NCBI GenBank assembly: GCA_900079685.1
Contig: LT599018.1
Location: forward strand, 2,271,486-2,335,485
Length of the DNA stretch: 64,000 nt
Reading direction: 5' to 3'
DNA from: an uncultured delta proteobacterium
GTDB taxonomy: Bacteria > Desulfobacterota > Desulfovibrionia > Desulfovibrionales > Desulfovibrionaceae
The stretch's first letter is position 1, and each line of letters starts with the position of its first letter. Below the pieces are notes generated by a model. It made no database searches. It saw only the letters and a program-made list of their open reading frames with translations, and was not told where the DNA came from. Of this stretch, positions 25,508 through 35,094 are shown piece after piece. The position numbers were made by a program, and so were the translations under genes.

Positions 25508-26410
25508 ATGCTTTTTAAGAATTACCAGATCGTCGTCTTCAAAGACCGCATTGGCTCCTGCGGCCATATGCGCGTTTCCGGCTGGCTGATCTCCGTTCTC
25601 CTGCTGCTGCTCGTGGGGCTGACCGGCGCCGTGGCCTACCTCTGGTCGTTTTACCCCAAATCCCTTTCCGCCGAATACCAGCTCAGCGAGGCGGAGAGGA
25701 CCATCCAGAGCCAGAACGCGCAAATCGTGGCCATGTCCAGCAAGCTCCAGTCGCTGCAGGAAGACATGCGCCGCGTGCAGCAGTTTGACGCCAAACTCCG
25801 GGTCATGATGAACGTGGACCGGGAACCCGCAGATACCTCCGGCCTTGCGGAAAAGGCCGCCGACGCCTCCTCCCTCAGCAACATCCCGCTGTACCGCCAG
25901 GACCTTCTGGCAAAACGCATGCATTCCCTGGCGGACGACCTGTCCGGGGACGTCCGCCTGGAAGAGATCAAACAACAGGAAATTCTTCTGGCGCTGCGCG
26001 AAAACCGCGAATTTATGGTGATGACGCCGTCCATATGGCCGGCGGAAGGCCACCTTACCTCGGGCTTCGGGTACCGGGTCAACCCCTTCACCGGGCAATC
26101 CGTTCTGCATGCGGGCCTCGATATCGCCAACCGGGTCGGCACGCCCATCGTTACCCCGGCCAGGGGAACCATCGTTTCCGTGGGCTGGCAAAACGCCTAC
26201 GGCAACTGCGTGGTCATCAACCACGGCAACGCCATCACCACCCGTTACGCCCATATGGAAAAAACAACCGTCAAGGAAGGCCAGGTCGTCAACAGGGGCG
26301 ACCTCATCGGCACAGTCGGCAACACCGGCCGCTCCACCGGCCCGCACCTGCATTATGAAGTCCGCGTGGGCGGCGTGCCCGTCAACCCCATGCGGTACAT
26401 CCTGAACTGA
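25508..26410 (+). CDS. M23-family peptidase, membrane-anchored
   Basis: 300 residues. A peptidoglycan endopeptidase or regulator with a LytM domain. One transmembrane helix (about 26-48, WLISVLLLLLVGLTGAVAYLW), a periplasmic coiled coil (about 55-100) and a C-terminal LytM domain (about 178-298). The zinc ligands are visible: H201 and D205 in LHAGLDIAN, and H280/H282 in GPHLHYEV, so it should be catalytically active. The C-terminal NPMRYIL is typical of the family. It resembles MepM/NlpD-type enzymes lacking a LysM domain. Confidence 0.88.
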   Translation: MLFKNYQIVVFKDRIGSCGHMRVSGWLISVLLLLLVGLTGAVAYLWSFYPKSLSAEYQLSEAERTIQSQNAQIVAMSSKLQSLQEDMRRVQQFDAKLRVMMNVDREPADTSGLAEKAADASSLSNIPLYRQDLLAKRMHSLADDLSGDVRLEEIKQQEILLALRENREFMVMTPSIWPAEGHLTSGFGYRVNPFTGQSVLHAGLDIANRVGTPIVTPARGTIVSVGWQNAYGNCVVINHGNAITTRYAHMEKTTVKEGQVVNRGDLIGTVGNTGRSTGPHLHYEVRVGGVPVNPMRYILN

Positions 26411-26450
26411 TCCGTTCCCGCTCAATGCGCAAAGGAAACAGCGTCCTCCT

Positions 26451-27176
26451 ATGATCCAGGCCATTCCCGAATGGGATAAAGATATATTTTACGCTATCAA
26501 CGGGTTCCGTAACGATCTCTTTGACGTGATAATGCCCGTGTTCTCCCTGACCTGGCTACTCTGGACGCTGGGTATCGCCGCGTTCGTCCTCTGGATGCTC
26601 TTTGCCCTGCGGCGCGGGGTGAAATGGAACTCCGTGCGGCCCGTGCTGGTCGGCAGCGCCCTGATCCTGGCCACCGCCGGCGTGACGGACCTCGTCACCG
26701 TGGCGGTCAAGGACCACATCGGCAGGCTGCGTCCCTACCAGAGTCTTCCCTTTGCTCATTACCAGACCAAAGAAGGCTGGAAGCAGAATCCCGAAATGTT
26801 CAAGCCGTGGAAACACCGAGCGGACTCGTTTTATTCCGGGCACGCCGCCCACAGCATGGCCGTTGCGGTGACCGCCGCGACCCTGTGCCCGCCGCTCAGC
26901 CCCGTGATTTACGCCATGCCGCTTATTGTCGGCTATTCCCGCGTGTACCTCGGCAAGCATTACCCCAGCGACGTTCTGGCCGGCTGGCTTGCCGGGGCCC
27001 TTGTGGCGCTGCTCGCCAGACGTCTCACCCGGAAACTCCGCGCGAACGCGGAACCGGAGGCAAAACCCCTTCAACCCCCGCCACGGTCTTCCAGCCTGTT
27101 CAGCGCCTGGCGCGCAAAGCTCACGGCAGGTTCGACGCGGCAGTGCAGCCCTTCCAGGACCTCGCAGGGGTCCTGA
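26451..27176 (+). CDS. PAP2-family membrane phosphatase
   Basis: 241 residues. An integral membrane lipid phosphatase. The three catalytic motifs are present: KDHIGRLRP, SFYSGHA and SRVYLGKHYPSDVLAGW. About five membrane helices are visible. Substrate may be undecaprenyl pyrophosphate, phosphatidate or lipid A phosphate (LpxE-like); the sequence does not decide. The last ~35 residues (Pro/Ser/Arg-rich) overlap the end of the convergent HEAT-like gene by 106 bases. It starts 40 bases after the M23 gene, so the two may be co-transcribed. Confidence 0.85.
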   Translation: MIQAIPEWDKDIFYAINGFRNDLFDVIMPVFSLTWLLWTLGIAAFVLWMLFALRRGVKWNSVRPVLVGSALILATAGVTDLVTVAVKDHIGRLRPYQSLPFAHYQTKEGWKQNPEMFKPWKHRADSFYSGHAAHSMAVAVTAATLCPPLSPVIYAMPLIVGYSRVYLGKHYPSDVLAGWLAGALVALLARRLTRKLRANAEPEAKPLQPPPRSSSLFSAWRAKLTAGSTRQCSPSRTSQGS

Positions 27177-27844
27177 TTCCCCACTCCGGCGAGCGCCGCC
27201 TTCACTTTCTCCCGCGCCCCGGCATCCGGAAAGCTCCCGGCGGCCGCGAGGTTTCCCAGACCCCAGGCCGCGATGCCCCGGCTCTGGCCGTCCTCGTCCC
27301 GCAACCCGGCGAGCAGCAGTTCCGCGGCTTCCCCCCTGTATGCCGGGTAACGCGGCGCAAACCGCCCGATGGCCCAATAGGCCCCGCGCCGGAGCGCCGC
27401 GTGGTCGATGAAATTGTCCGCGAAGCCCGTGTCTCTCGCGTAGGACAGGATAACCCGGCCGTATTCCCTTGCCAGGAGCGGGCTTTTGGCCGCGATCTCG
27501 CCCATGGCTTCGGCGATGCCCCAGCCCATGTTTCCGGAATCCTCGTTCAAATGCCACATGCAGCGCCGCATGACGGTCCGCGCGTCCTCCATAGAGCCGG
27601 GCATGGAATTATGGGGGGAATCCTGGGAGGAACCCGCCGCGAGGGCCGCCGTGACCCGGCCCAGCAGAATCACGGCCCGCCACTTGAGCAGCCCGCCGCG
27701 CGGCAGCAGCGCCAGAAGCGGGCTGACCGCCTCCATGCCGGTAACGGCCGCCGCGTCTTCCGGGATGCTTTTGGCATCCTCCGGCCAGGCCGGGGGCAGG
27801 AGCAGGGCTTCCAACCGCTGCTTCATTTTTTTGAATCTGGTCAT
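27071..27844 (-). CDS. HEAT-repeat-like protein (DVU0298 family)
   Basis: 257 residues of alpha-helical repeats (AVSPLLALLPRGGLLKWRA, GWGIAEAMGEIAAKSPLLAR, ALRRGAYWAIGRFAPRYPAY, GIAAWGLGNLAAAG), resembling PBS-lyase/HEAT repeats. I believe it belongs to the DVU0298-type family known mainly from Desulfovibrio; this is recall and was not searched. The start at MTRFKKMKQRLEALLLP was preferred to a 37-codon extension reading through palindromic upstream DNA. Such proteins act as scaffolds; no function can be given. Its 3' end overlaps the PAP2 gene on the opposite strand. Confidence 0.7.
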   Translation of the reverse strand: MTRFKKMKQRLEALLLPPAWPEDAKSIPEDAAAVTGMEAVSPLLALLPRGGLLKWRAVILLGRVTAALAAGSSQDSPHNSMPGSMEDARTVMRRCMWHLNEDSGNMGWGIAEAMGEIAAKSPLLAREYGRVILSYARDTGFADNFIDHAALRRGAYWAIGRFAPRYPAYRGEAAELLLAGLRDEDGQSRGIAAWGLGNLAAAGSFPDAGAREKVKAALAGVGNQDPCEVLEGLHCRVEPAVSFARQALNRLEDRGGG

Positions 27845-28028
27845 GGCGCCTCCGGGCAGGGGCTTTGCCCTTGCAACCCCGACAGGGATGCGCGGCTGTT
27901 GCGGCAATTGTAAACAAATGCACCGCGCGCGGCCCCCGGAAAATACTTTTTGCATCCGGTGGCAGAATACGCAATTATGCCGTGCAAGACCATCACATCG
28001 CTTTCCGGCTCACAACACGAGGGAACCA

Positions 28029-30797
28029 ATGGCGCTACGCACCAGACTGAATTTTTCCGCTGACCCCCTGTTTCTCATGGACGGCACGGCCTTTATTTTC
28101 CGGGGGTTTTACGCTTACCAGGACATGGCCCGGTCCGACGGCACGCCGACCAACGCGCTGTTCATCACCGCGCGCATCGTGCTGAAACTCCTGCGGGAGG
28201 AAAAGCCCGCGCGCTTCGCCTTTATCATGGACGGCAAGGGCCCGAACTTCCGCCACGAGCTGTTCCCGGCCTACAAGGCCCAGCGCGGCGCAACGCCGGA
28301 AGGGCTGGTGGCCCAGCTGCAACCGGTGCGCGATCTGCTCCGGGCGCTCGGCCTGCCCGTGATCGTCTCCGAAAGCTGCGAGGCGGACGACTGCATCGCC
28401 TCTCTCGCCGCCCGGTTCAAAAGCGAGCGCCCCGTGGTCATCGTCGGCGCGGACAAGGACCTCAAGCAGTGCCTGGCGGAAAACGTGGTCCTCTGGGACC
28501 CGGGCACCAAGGAGGAAAAGCTGACCACCCTGCAAAGCTTCCGGGAAGCCGAGGGCATGGAGCCTTCCTCCTGGCCGGACTACCAGGCCATTATCGGCGA
28601 TTCCAGCGACAATATCCCCGGCGTGCCGGGCGTCGGCCCCAAAACCGCGAGCGAGCTGTTCAAGACCTTCACCTCCCTGGAGGAAATCCGGGACCGCTTC
28701 GCCGCCGTGCCGCCGAAAATCGCCAAAAAGCTGGACGGGAAAATGGACGACGCCTTCCTGTACCGCCAGCTCACCACCCTGAAAACAGACACCTGCCTGG
28801 CCCTGACGGACGCGGACCTCTCGGTCCGGCCCATGGACATGGCCGCCGCCACGAAAATTATCGAGGAATACGAACTGCGGTCCCTGCTGCGGGAACTCGC
28901 CTCCATGGAGCGGGCCGGGTTCATCCGGCAGGACGGCACGCTCACGCCGCCCAAACCCGCGCCTGCCGCTCCCGCCACATCCGTTCCCACGGGACGGGCG
29001 GACGCTCCGGCGGCGGAACTCCCCTTGCTCGCGGCGGACAAACCTTCTTCCCCGCAAACGGAAACCGCCCCGGCCGCGCCTCAACCCATGGGGCAAGGCA
29101 CCCTGTTCGACTTCGCCGCGCCCCAGCCCACCCTCGATCTGCCCGTGGCCGCCACTGTCGCGGCCTTGCCGGACCTTGCCGGGAAAACCGTGGCCGTCGT
29201 CTTGCCGGACAAGGACGCCAACCATATCGCCGTAGCGGTCGGGAACACGTCCGTCCTGTTCACGGGCAGCGGGAAGGACCTTGCGGCGCACGTCGCCGCC
29301 GCCCTGCCGGAACGGCTCGTCACCCCGGACCTCAAAGCGCTGTATACCGCCGACCCTGCCTGGAAAGCCATCCCGGTAGGCCGCTGCTTCGATCTCTCGC
29401 TGGCCGCCTACCTCCTGAACCCGGAAGACCGCGACTATTCCTTCCCGCACCTCATGCGGCGCTGGGCCGAGCAGGTGGCGGACACAACGCCGCCCACGGA
29501 TGACCCGGCCCGCTTCGCCTTGAACCTGTACGCGATACTGGCCGCGCGCCTGGCCGCCGCCGAGCAGGATTCCCTCATGCGGGATCTGGAAATGCCGCTC
29601 ATCCCGGTCCTCAAAGCCATGGAGGAAGCCGGGGTGCGCATCGACCGCGCGGCCTTCGCGGATTTTCTCGCGCATGTGCAGGCCGACCTGGACGTGAAAG
29701 AAAAGCGTATTTATGAACTGGCGGAAGGGCCGTTTAACATCCGCTCCTCCCAGCAGCTCGGGGACGTGCTCTTCTCCCGCCTGAACCTGCCTAAAGCCGG
29801 GAAAACCAAGGGCGGCGCAGCCTCAACTTCCCAGGAAGCACTTGAGAAACTTATCGATAAGCATCCCATCATCAATGCCATTCTGGAATACCGGACCCTG
29901 GAAAAACTGCGCTCCACCTACCTGGAGCCGTTGCCCCGCCTGGCGGACAAAGACGACCGCATCCACACCACTTTCAATTTGCTGGCCACGGCCACGGGCC
30001 GGTTGTCGTCCAGCAATCCCAACTTACAGAACATCCCGGTACGCGGGGAGTTCGGGCCGCGCATGCGGGCCTGCTTCATCGCCTCCCCGGGCAAGCTGCT
30101 GGTCTCCGCCGACTATTCCCAGGTGGAACTGCGTATCCTGGCCCATATGGCCAAGGACCCCATCCTCACCGAATCGTTCCAGAAGGGCGAGGACATCCAC
30201 AGCCGCACGGCCTCGCTGCTGTTTGACGTGGACCCGTCCTCCGTCACGCCGGACCAGCGCCGCCACGCCAAGACCATCAACTTCGGCCTGATCTACGGCA
30301 TGGGGCCGCAAAAGCTGGGGCAGGATCTCGGCATTTCGGTGAAGGAGGCCAAGGCTTTTATCGAGAAGTATTTCGAGCGGCTCGGCGCGTTGCGCGTTTT
30401 TTACGATGCCGTGGAAAAGGGCGCCCGCGAGCGCGGGTACGTGACCACCATGGCGGGCCGCCGCCGGTATATCCCGGACATCATGTCCGAGAACAACCAG
30501 CTCCGCTCCCAGGCCCGGCGCCAGGCCATCAATGCCAGGGTCCAGGGGAGCGCGGCGGACGTCATCAAAATAGCCATGCTCGCCATCGCGAACGACGCGG
30601 AACTCGCCGCCCTGGACGCCCGTCTGCTCCTGCAGATCCACGACGAACTGATTATGGAGGTGCCCGAGGCCAACGCCCAAAAAGCCGGTGAACGCATGGC
30701 TCTGCTTATGGCGAAGGCCGCGCCCGCCGGTGAAAATATGCAGGTGCCGCTCGCCGTGGACTGGGGAACGGGCAAGAACTGGAATGAGGCGCACTGA
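28029..30797 (+). CDS. polA: DNA polymerase I
   Basis: 922 residues. Replaces RNA primers and fills repair gaps. The 5'-3' exonuclease domain (about 12-290) has LFLMDGTAFIFRGFYA, CEADDCIASLA and PGVPGVGPKTASELF. The middle region (about 380-540) keeps the fold (CFDLSLAAYLLNPEDR) but I see no DxE metal-binding motif, so proofreading is probably lost. The polymerase domain (about 560-922) has SADYSQVELRILAHMAKD, the O-helix RRHAKTINFGLIYG and the catalytic IHDELIMEVPE. A Pro/Ala-rich linker (about 310-360) joins the first two domains. Confidence 0.96.
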   Translation: MALRTRLNFSADPLFLMDGTAFIFRGFYAYQDMARSDGTPTNALFITARIVLKLLREEKPARFAFIMDGKGPNFRHELFPAYKAQRGATPEGLVAQLQPVRDLLRALGLPVIVSESCEADDCIASLAARFKSERPVVIVGADKDLKQCLAENVVLWDPGTKEEKLTTLQSFREAEGMEPSSWPDYQAIIGDSSDNIPGVPGVGPKTASELFKTFTSLEEIRDRFAAVPPKIAKKLDGKMDDAFLYRQLTTLKTDTCLALTDADLSVRPMDMAAATKIIEEYELRSLLRELASMERAGFIRQDGTLTPPKPAPAAPATSVPTGRADAPAAELPLLAADKPSSPQTETAPAAPQPMGQGTLFDFAAPQPTLDLPVAATVAALPDLAGKTVAVVLPDKDANHIAVAVGNTSVLFTGSGKDLAAHVAAALPERLVTPDLKALYTADPAWKAIPVGRCFDLSLAAYLLNPEDRDYSFPHLMRRWAEQVADTTPPTDDPARFALNLYAILAARLAAAEQDSLMRDLEMPLIPVLKAMEEAGVRIDRAAFADFLAHVQADLDVKEKRIYELAEGPFNIRSSQQLGDVLFSRLNLPKAGKTKGGAASTSQEALEKLIDKHPIINAILEYRTLEKLRSTYLEPLPRLADKDDRIHTTFNLLATATGRLSSSNPNLQNIPVRGEFGPRMRACFIASPGKLLVSADYSQVELRILAHMAKDPILTESFQKGEDIHSRTASLLFDVDPSSVTPDQRRHAKTINFGLIYGMGPQKLGQDLGISVKEAKAFIEKYFERLGALRVFYDAVEKGARERGYVTTMAGRRRYIPDIMSENNQLRSQARRQAINARVQGSAADVIKIAMLAIANDAELAALDARLLLQIHDELIMEVPEANAQKAGERMALLMAKAAPAGENMQVPLAVDWGTGKNWNEAH

Positions 30798-30806
30798 GGT
30801 TAGGGA

Positions 30807-32264
30807 CTAGCGCAGCCGTACGTACCCGACCTTCTCCACCAGCTCCTGCCCCTGTTCGCCCCGCATCCACTCCAGAAATGGCGCGACGTTCGGGTTGGCG
30901 TTGCCCTTGACCATAATCGCATACAGATTGACCACCTGCGGGTACTCGCCGGACATAATCGTTTCCGGCGTGGGAGCCACCCCGTCCACGGCCAATGTTT
31001 TGATGCGCGGCTGTTTCCCCATCCCGGTCAGGAAAAAGCGGAAGGAATACCCGATGGCCGAAGGCGCGTTGCGGTACGAACTCGTCCGCTCCACAATGCC
31101 GCCCATGCCGCCGACGTAGCGGTCCTCCAGCGGCGCTTCCATTGCCGCGTCCCCCATGAAGCGGCGCATGATGGTCTGGCTGCCGGAACCTTCCGGCCGC
31201 TGGAACGCGATAATGTCCGCATCCTGCCCGCCGAGCTTTTTCCAGTTGCGCACCTTGCCGCCGTAGATGTCCCGTATCTGCCGCGACGTCAGCCCGTCAA
31301 CCGGGTTCGCCTCGTTCACGAAAAAGACGAAGGCCTCCCTGGCTATGGGCGTGAGCACCAACTCCTTACCGTTCGTCGCCGCCATCCGCATCTGATCTTC
31401 CGACGGATGCGCGCCGAAGAAAATATCCACGGAGCCGCCCAGCAGCCGCTCAAAGGCGTAGATGGTGTTGGTGAAGGTGAGCGCGCCCTTGTCGGGCTTC
31501 CGGTAATCGTACCGCTCCAGTTCTTTTTCACCGAGGGGCGGCAAATCCGGATAACAGGCCGCCGCAAAGGCCGCGTACACGGGAAAGGCGGCTTCCGCCC
31601 CATCCAGCACGGGCAGGTTGTCCGTGCCCCGGATGACGAAGGCCGCAGGCTCGCCCAGGCGGAGCGTAATGGCATCCGGCACGCGCGGGTCGTACGGCTT
31701 CAAATCGGTGCTGGAAAACCCGCCCACCCGCTCGAATCCGTGGCCGCGCTTGGCGGCGTATGTTGCATCCTGATACGCGCCGTAGCCGATATGCACGAGG
31801 GGCAGCGCCAGCAGAACGCCGAACACGGCCCAGCCCATCGCACCGAACCGCACTCTGTCCGCCCGGCGCCGCTCGCACGCCACATACCCCGTGAGCAGGC
31901 CGAAAATATAGACGCTCGGCAAAAACCGCAGGGCCGACAACGCCGCCCCGCTGAAACTCGAGATAAGGATGAACGGGAAAAACGCCGGGAACAGCACCCA
32001 GGCGAAACAGAGCGGCAGGAGGTAACGGCCCGGAACATCCGGCGGGAGATTTTTCCCCACGGTGCCGAGCCCCCCGAAGACAAGCCCGCCCGCAAGGGCC
32101 AGCGGGAGGGTGACGGCCGGTTCCTCGAACGCCACGGCAAAGGAGGTGACGAGCGGCCCCGCGATATACCCGAGCAGAACCACCCGCAAAAAGTGGATAA
32201 ACAGAATACCGCCCGGTTTTTGATACCAGGGCGTTTTTGAAGCAGTCCCATCCTGTTGCGCCAT
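30807..32264 (-). CDS. PstS-like phosphate-binding domain fused to a multi-pass membrane region
   Basis: 485 residues. The N-terminal ~165 residues hold four or five hydrophobic helices (IHFLRVVLLGYIAGPLVTSF, FAWVLFPAFFPFILISSFSG, FGVLLALPLVHIGYGAYQD among them). The rest (about 190-485) resembles PstS-type substrate-binding proteins: GGSVDIFFGAHPSED, GLTSRQIRDIYGGKVRNWKKLGG, and FQRPEGSGSQTIMRRFMGD as the phosphate-binding loop. It lacks a signal peptide; the helices would anchor it. The start is set by AAGGGGGA upstream. No pstCAB is nearby. A phosphate-sensing or scavenging role is inferred. It is convergent with polA, with nine bases between the stops. Confidence 0.75.
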   Translation of the reverse strand: MAQQDGTASKTPWYQKPGGILFIHFLRVVLLGYIAGPLVTSFAVAFEEPAVTLPLALAGGLVFGGLGTVGKNLPPDVPGRYLLPLCFAWVLFPAFFPFILISSFSGAALSALRFLPSVYIFGLLTGYVACERRRADRVRFGAMGWAVFGVLLALPLVHIGYGAYQDATYAAKRGHGFERVGGFSSTDLKPYDPRVPDAITLRLGEPAAFVIRGTDNLPVLDGAEAAFPVYAAFAAACYPDLPPLGEKELERYDYRKPDKGALTFTNTIYAFERLLGGSVDIFFGAHPSEDQMRMAATNGKELVLTPIAREAFVFFVNEANPVDGLTSRQIRDIYGGKVRNWKKLGGQDADIIAFQRPEGSGSQTIMRRFMGDAAMEAPLEDRYVGGMGGIVERTSSYRNAPSAIGYSFRFFLTGMGKQPRIKTLAVDGVAPTPETIMSGEYPQVVNLYAIMVKGNANPNVAPFLEWMRGEQGQELVEKVGYVRLR

Positions 32265-32402
32265 GATATTCCCCCTTGAAGACATTCACAGCTAGCATTG
32301 GCTGCGGGAATATTCAAGATGACGAAAAAGGGATGATGCGGTATTTCCTTTTGCAGAAAATCACGCGCCGCCCTTGCCCGACCGCGCGCAAAAGGAACGC
32401 CC

Positions 32403-33563
32403 ATGCTGCACAAAGCCCGTCTGCTGACCCCCGGCCCGACCCAACTGCCGGAAAGGGTGCGCCTCGCCATGGCGCAGGATATGGTCCACCACCGCAAACC
32501 CCAGTTCAAAAAACTCCTGCATGCAGTGCAGGGCAACCTGCAAACTCTTTTCGGCACGGCGCAGCCGGTCATTTCCCTGGCGGCCTCCGGCTCCGGCGCC
32601 ATGACGGCGGCTGTGGCCAACCTCTTTGCCGCCGGGGAGACCGTCCTCGTCATCGAAGCCGGGAAGTTCGGCGAGCGCTGGGGGAATATTTGCAAGGTCC
32701 TGGACGTGAAAACCGTCACCCATTCCGTGCCCTGGGGTGAAGGCGCCGTTGTTGCCGACGTGGAAAACCTGCTGGACGCCACGCCGGGCATTGCGGGCAT
32801 CCTGGTCCAGGTATCGGAAACATCCACCGGCGCCATGCACCCCGTGAAGGAACTGGCCTCTCTCGCGAAAAAACGGAATATCCTGCTGGTCGCGGACGGG
32901 GTTTCCGCCGTGTCCATCTCCCCCTGCCCCATGGACGCGTGGGGCATAGACTGCCTGCTCACGGGCTCGCAAAAGGGTCTTCTGCTCCCGCCGGGCCTTT
33001 CCTTCATCGCGCTTTCCGCCAGGGCCTGGGAAAAGGCGGCCACCGTCCCCTGCCGCGATTTTTATTTCAACCTGGCCAAGGAACGCGAGTCCCTGGCCCA
33101 GGACCAGACAAACTTCACCCCGGCCATCAACCTGCTCTACGGTTTGAACGAAAGCCTCACCATGCTGCTGGAGGACGGGCTGGACGCCGTGTTCGCCAAA
33201 CAATGGGCCCTGACCTGCATGGCCCGGACCGGGATCACCGCCATGGGCTTCCAGCTTCTGTCCAAACGGAGCTACACCTGGGGCCTGACCAGCTTCCTCC
33301 TGCCGAGCGGCATCACCTCCGGCCCTCTGCTCGCCCACGCGGCGGAGCAGTATGGCATCATCATGGCCGCGGGCATGGGCCATATGAAAGACTCGGTCAT
33401 CCGCCTGGGCCACATGGGCTGGGTGGATTACGCGGACGTCGCCGCCGGGCTGTACGCCACGGCCGCGTCCTACAGGGCGCTGGGCGGCCATATCGGCGCG
33501 CGCGACTACCTGGAACAGGCCATGGCCGCGTATGAAGAGGCCCGCGTCAACGGGCTTCCGTAA
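32403..33563 (+). CDS. Class V aminotransferase (serine-pyruvate / alanine-glyoxylate type)
   Basis: 386 residues. A PLP-dependent aminotransferase of the AGT/SerC-like subgroup. [29 protein letters not shown] and [14 protein letters not shown] are typical, and K191 in [13 protein letters not shown] is the Schiff-base lysine. In this group the reactions are serine/alanine to pyruvate or glyoxylate transamination; phosphonate-related paralogues also exist. It precedes a threonine-aldolase gene, so a role in glycine/serine metabolism fits. Confidence 0.88.
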   Translation: MLHKARLLTPGPTQLPERVRLAMAQDMVHHRKPQFKKLLHAVQGNLQTLFGTAQPVISLAASGSGAMTAAVANLFAAGETVLVIEAGKFGERWGNICKVLDVKTVTHSVPWGEGAVVADVENLLDATPGIAGILVQVSETSTGAMHPVKELASLAKKRNILLVADGVSAVSISPCPMDAWGIDCLLTGSQKGLLLPPGLSFIALSARAWEKAATVPCRDFYFNLAKERESLAQDQTNFTPAINLLYGLNESLTMLLEDGLDAVFAKQWALTCMARTGITAMGFQLLSKRSYTWGLTSFLLPSGITSGPLLAHAAEQYGIIMAAGMGHMKDSVIRLGHMGWVDYADVAAGLYATAASYRALGGHIGARDYLEQAMAAYEEARVNGLP

Positions 33564-33612
33564 GCGCCTGGTCCGTAAAGGTCCGGGCACGAAAAATTTT
33601 CAAACCATTACG

Positions 33613-33641
33613 AGCGGATACCCTTTCACGGGGAATCCGCT
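33613..33641 (+). promoter_or_regulatory. Hairpin in the threonine-aldolase leader
   Basis: AGCGGAT (33613-33619) pairs with ATCCGCT (33635-33641), extended by CCC/GGG around a short loop. It ends about 16 bases before the start codon of the next gene and next to its GGAG. It might affect ribosome access; no known riboswitch is recognised. Confidence 0.35.
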
Positions 33642-33657
33642 TTATCACGGAGATGCC

Positions 33658-34692
33658 ATGAATATCATCGATCTGCGCAGCGATACGGTCACCCAGCCCA
33701 CGGACGCCATGCGCGAGGCCATGAGCCGCGCCGTTGTGGGCGACGACGTGTACGGCGACGACCCGACCGTCAACGAATTGCAGGCCTTGGCCGCGGACAT
33801 GCTCGGCAAGGAAGCCGCCCTGTTCGTGCCCACGGGCACCATGGGCAACCAGGCCTCCATCATGGCCCAGACCCGGCCGGGAGATGAGATCATCGCGGCG
33901 GCGGGCAGCCATATTTTCATTAACGAGGGCGGCGGCGCGGCCCGGCTCTCCGGCGTGAGCTGCATGACGGCCCACAACCCGGACGGCAAGCTCACCGCAG
34001 ACGACGTCCACCGCCTGCGGCGCGACCCGGGCAACGCCCATTACCCGCGCACCACCCTCGTCTGCCTGGAAAACGCCCTGGGCAACGGCGACGTGGTCAC
34101 CCTGGACGAAATGAAGGCCGTGCGGGCGGCCGCCGACACATACAACCTCCGGGTGCACCTGGACGGGGCGCGCATCTTTAACGCGGCGACCGCGCTGGGC
34201 GTCTCCGCGAGAGCCATCGCGGACTGCGTGGACACGGTTTCCTGCTGTCTCTCCAAGGGGCTGTGCGCGCCCGTGGGCTCCCTTATCTGCGGGCCGAAGG
34301 ACTTCATCGCGGAAGCGCACCGCTGCCGCAAGGTGCTCGGCGGCGGCATGCGCCAGGCCGGGGTGCTGGCGGCCTGCGGCATCCTTGCCCTGACCGAGAT
34401 GACCAAACGCCTCGGCGAGGACCATGACAACGCCCGCCTGCTGGGCAAACTCCTCGCGGGAATTCCCGGCGTCACGGTGGATCAGGCGAAAATCCGGATC
34501 AACATGGTCTTCTGGGAGCCGAAGATCGAGGGTTTCAACAATCAGGCTTTCGGGGCCTTTATGCTGGAGAGGGGCTTTAAAATCTCCAGCCCGTACGCGG
34601 GTCCCTTCCGGCTCGTGACGCACAACGGGGTCACCCGCGCGGACGTGGAGCGGTTCGCGGCCCTGTTCAAGGATTACGTGCGCGGCCTCTGA
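33658..34692 (+). CDS. ltaE: Low-specificity L-threonine aldolase
   Basis: 344 residues. A PLP enzyme that splits threonine or allo-threonine to glycine and acetaldehyde. [20 protein letters not shown] at the N-terminus, [15 protein letters not shown], and [12 protein letters not shown] are family hallmarks; K200 in [13 protein letters not shown] is the PLP lysine. The start follows GGAG in a hairpin-containing leader; the frame opens further upstream, but that part overlaps the aminotransferase gene. Confidence 0.92.
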   Translation: MNIIDLRSDTVTQPTDAMREAMSRAVVGDDVYGDDPTVNELQALAADMLGKEAALFVPTGTMGNQASIMAQTRPGDEIIAAAGSHIFINEGGGAARLSGVSCMTAHNPDGKLTADDVHRLRRDPGNAHYPRTTLVCLENALGNGDVVTLDEMKAVRAAADTYNLRVHLDGARIFNAATALGVSARAIADCVDTVSCCLSKGLCAPVGSLICGPKDFIAEAHRCRKVLGGGMRQAGVLAACGILALTEMTKRLGEDHDNARLLGKLLAGIPGVTVDQAKIRINMVFWEPKIEGFNNQAFGAFMLERGFKISSPYAGPFRLVTHNGVTRADVERFAALFKDYVRGL

Positions 34693-34706
34693 TTTCCCAT
34701 AAATAC

Positions 34707-34734
34707 TTGACCCTCTTGAGGGAAAGGCTATTCT
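34707..34734 (+). promoter_or_regulatory. Possible sigma-70 promoter before the DUF1844 gene
   Basis: TTGACC (34707-34712), a 16-base spacer and TATTCT (34729-34734), ending about 20 bases before the start codon of the next gene. A consensus match of moderate quality. Confidence 0.4.
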
Positions 34735-34755
34735 TGACGGAAGAAGGAGATTCCC

Positions 34756-35037
34756 ATGAGCGACACCGAAAAAACCGCTGGCTGCGGCCCCATGCCCAAA
34801 GTCACGTTCACGACGTTTATCCTGTCCATCGCTTCCAGCGGTTTGGTGCAGCTGGGCGAAGTGCCGGACCCGGACACCGGCGCGACCCGGGAAAATCTTC
34901 TTATGGCCAAACACACCATTGACGTTTTGAGCATGCTGCGCGACAAGACCAAGGCCAGTATCGACGAGGAGGAATCCAAGCTGCTGGAAGGCCTGCTCTA
35001 TGAACTGCGCATGAAGTACGTGCTCAAAACAAAATAA
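34756..35037 (+). CDS. DUF1844 family protein
   Basis: 93 residues, unknown function. The sequence TFTTFILSIASSGLVQLGEV followed by NLLMAKHTIDVLSMLRDKTK and LEGLLYELRMKYV matches the small DUF1844 proteins common in deltaproteobacteria. It is probably a soluble helical protein; there is no signal peptide. GAAGGAG lies just before the ATG. It precedes argC by 57 bases and may share its transcript. Confidence 0.8.
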   Translation: MSDTEKTAGCGPMPKVTFTTFILSIASSGLVQLGEVPDPDTGATRENLLMAKHTIDVLSMLRDKTKASIDEEESKLLEGLLYELRMKYVLKTK

Positions 35038-35094
35038 CAGTGCAACGGCTCCCAGCGCGCCGCTTTTGCAACGATTTCAGAAAAGGAATTCGCC

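Noticed and set aside
33564-33657. Riboswitch (glycine type) before the threonine-aldolase gene
   Set aside because: Only one short hairpin fits; the conserved glycine-riboswitch core is not visible in 94 bases.
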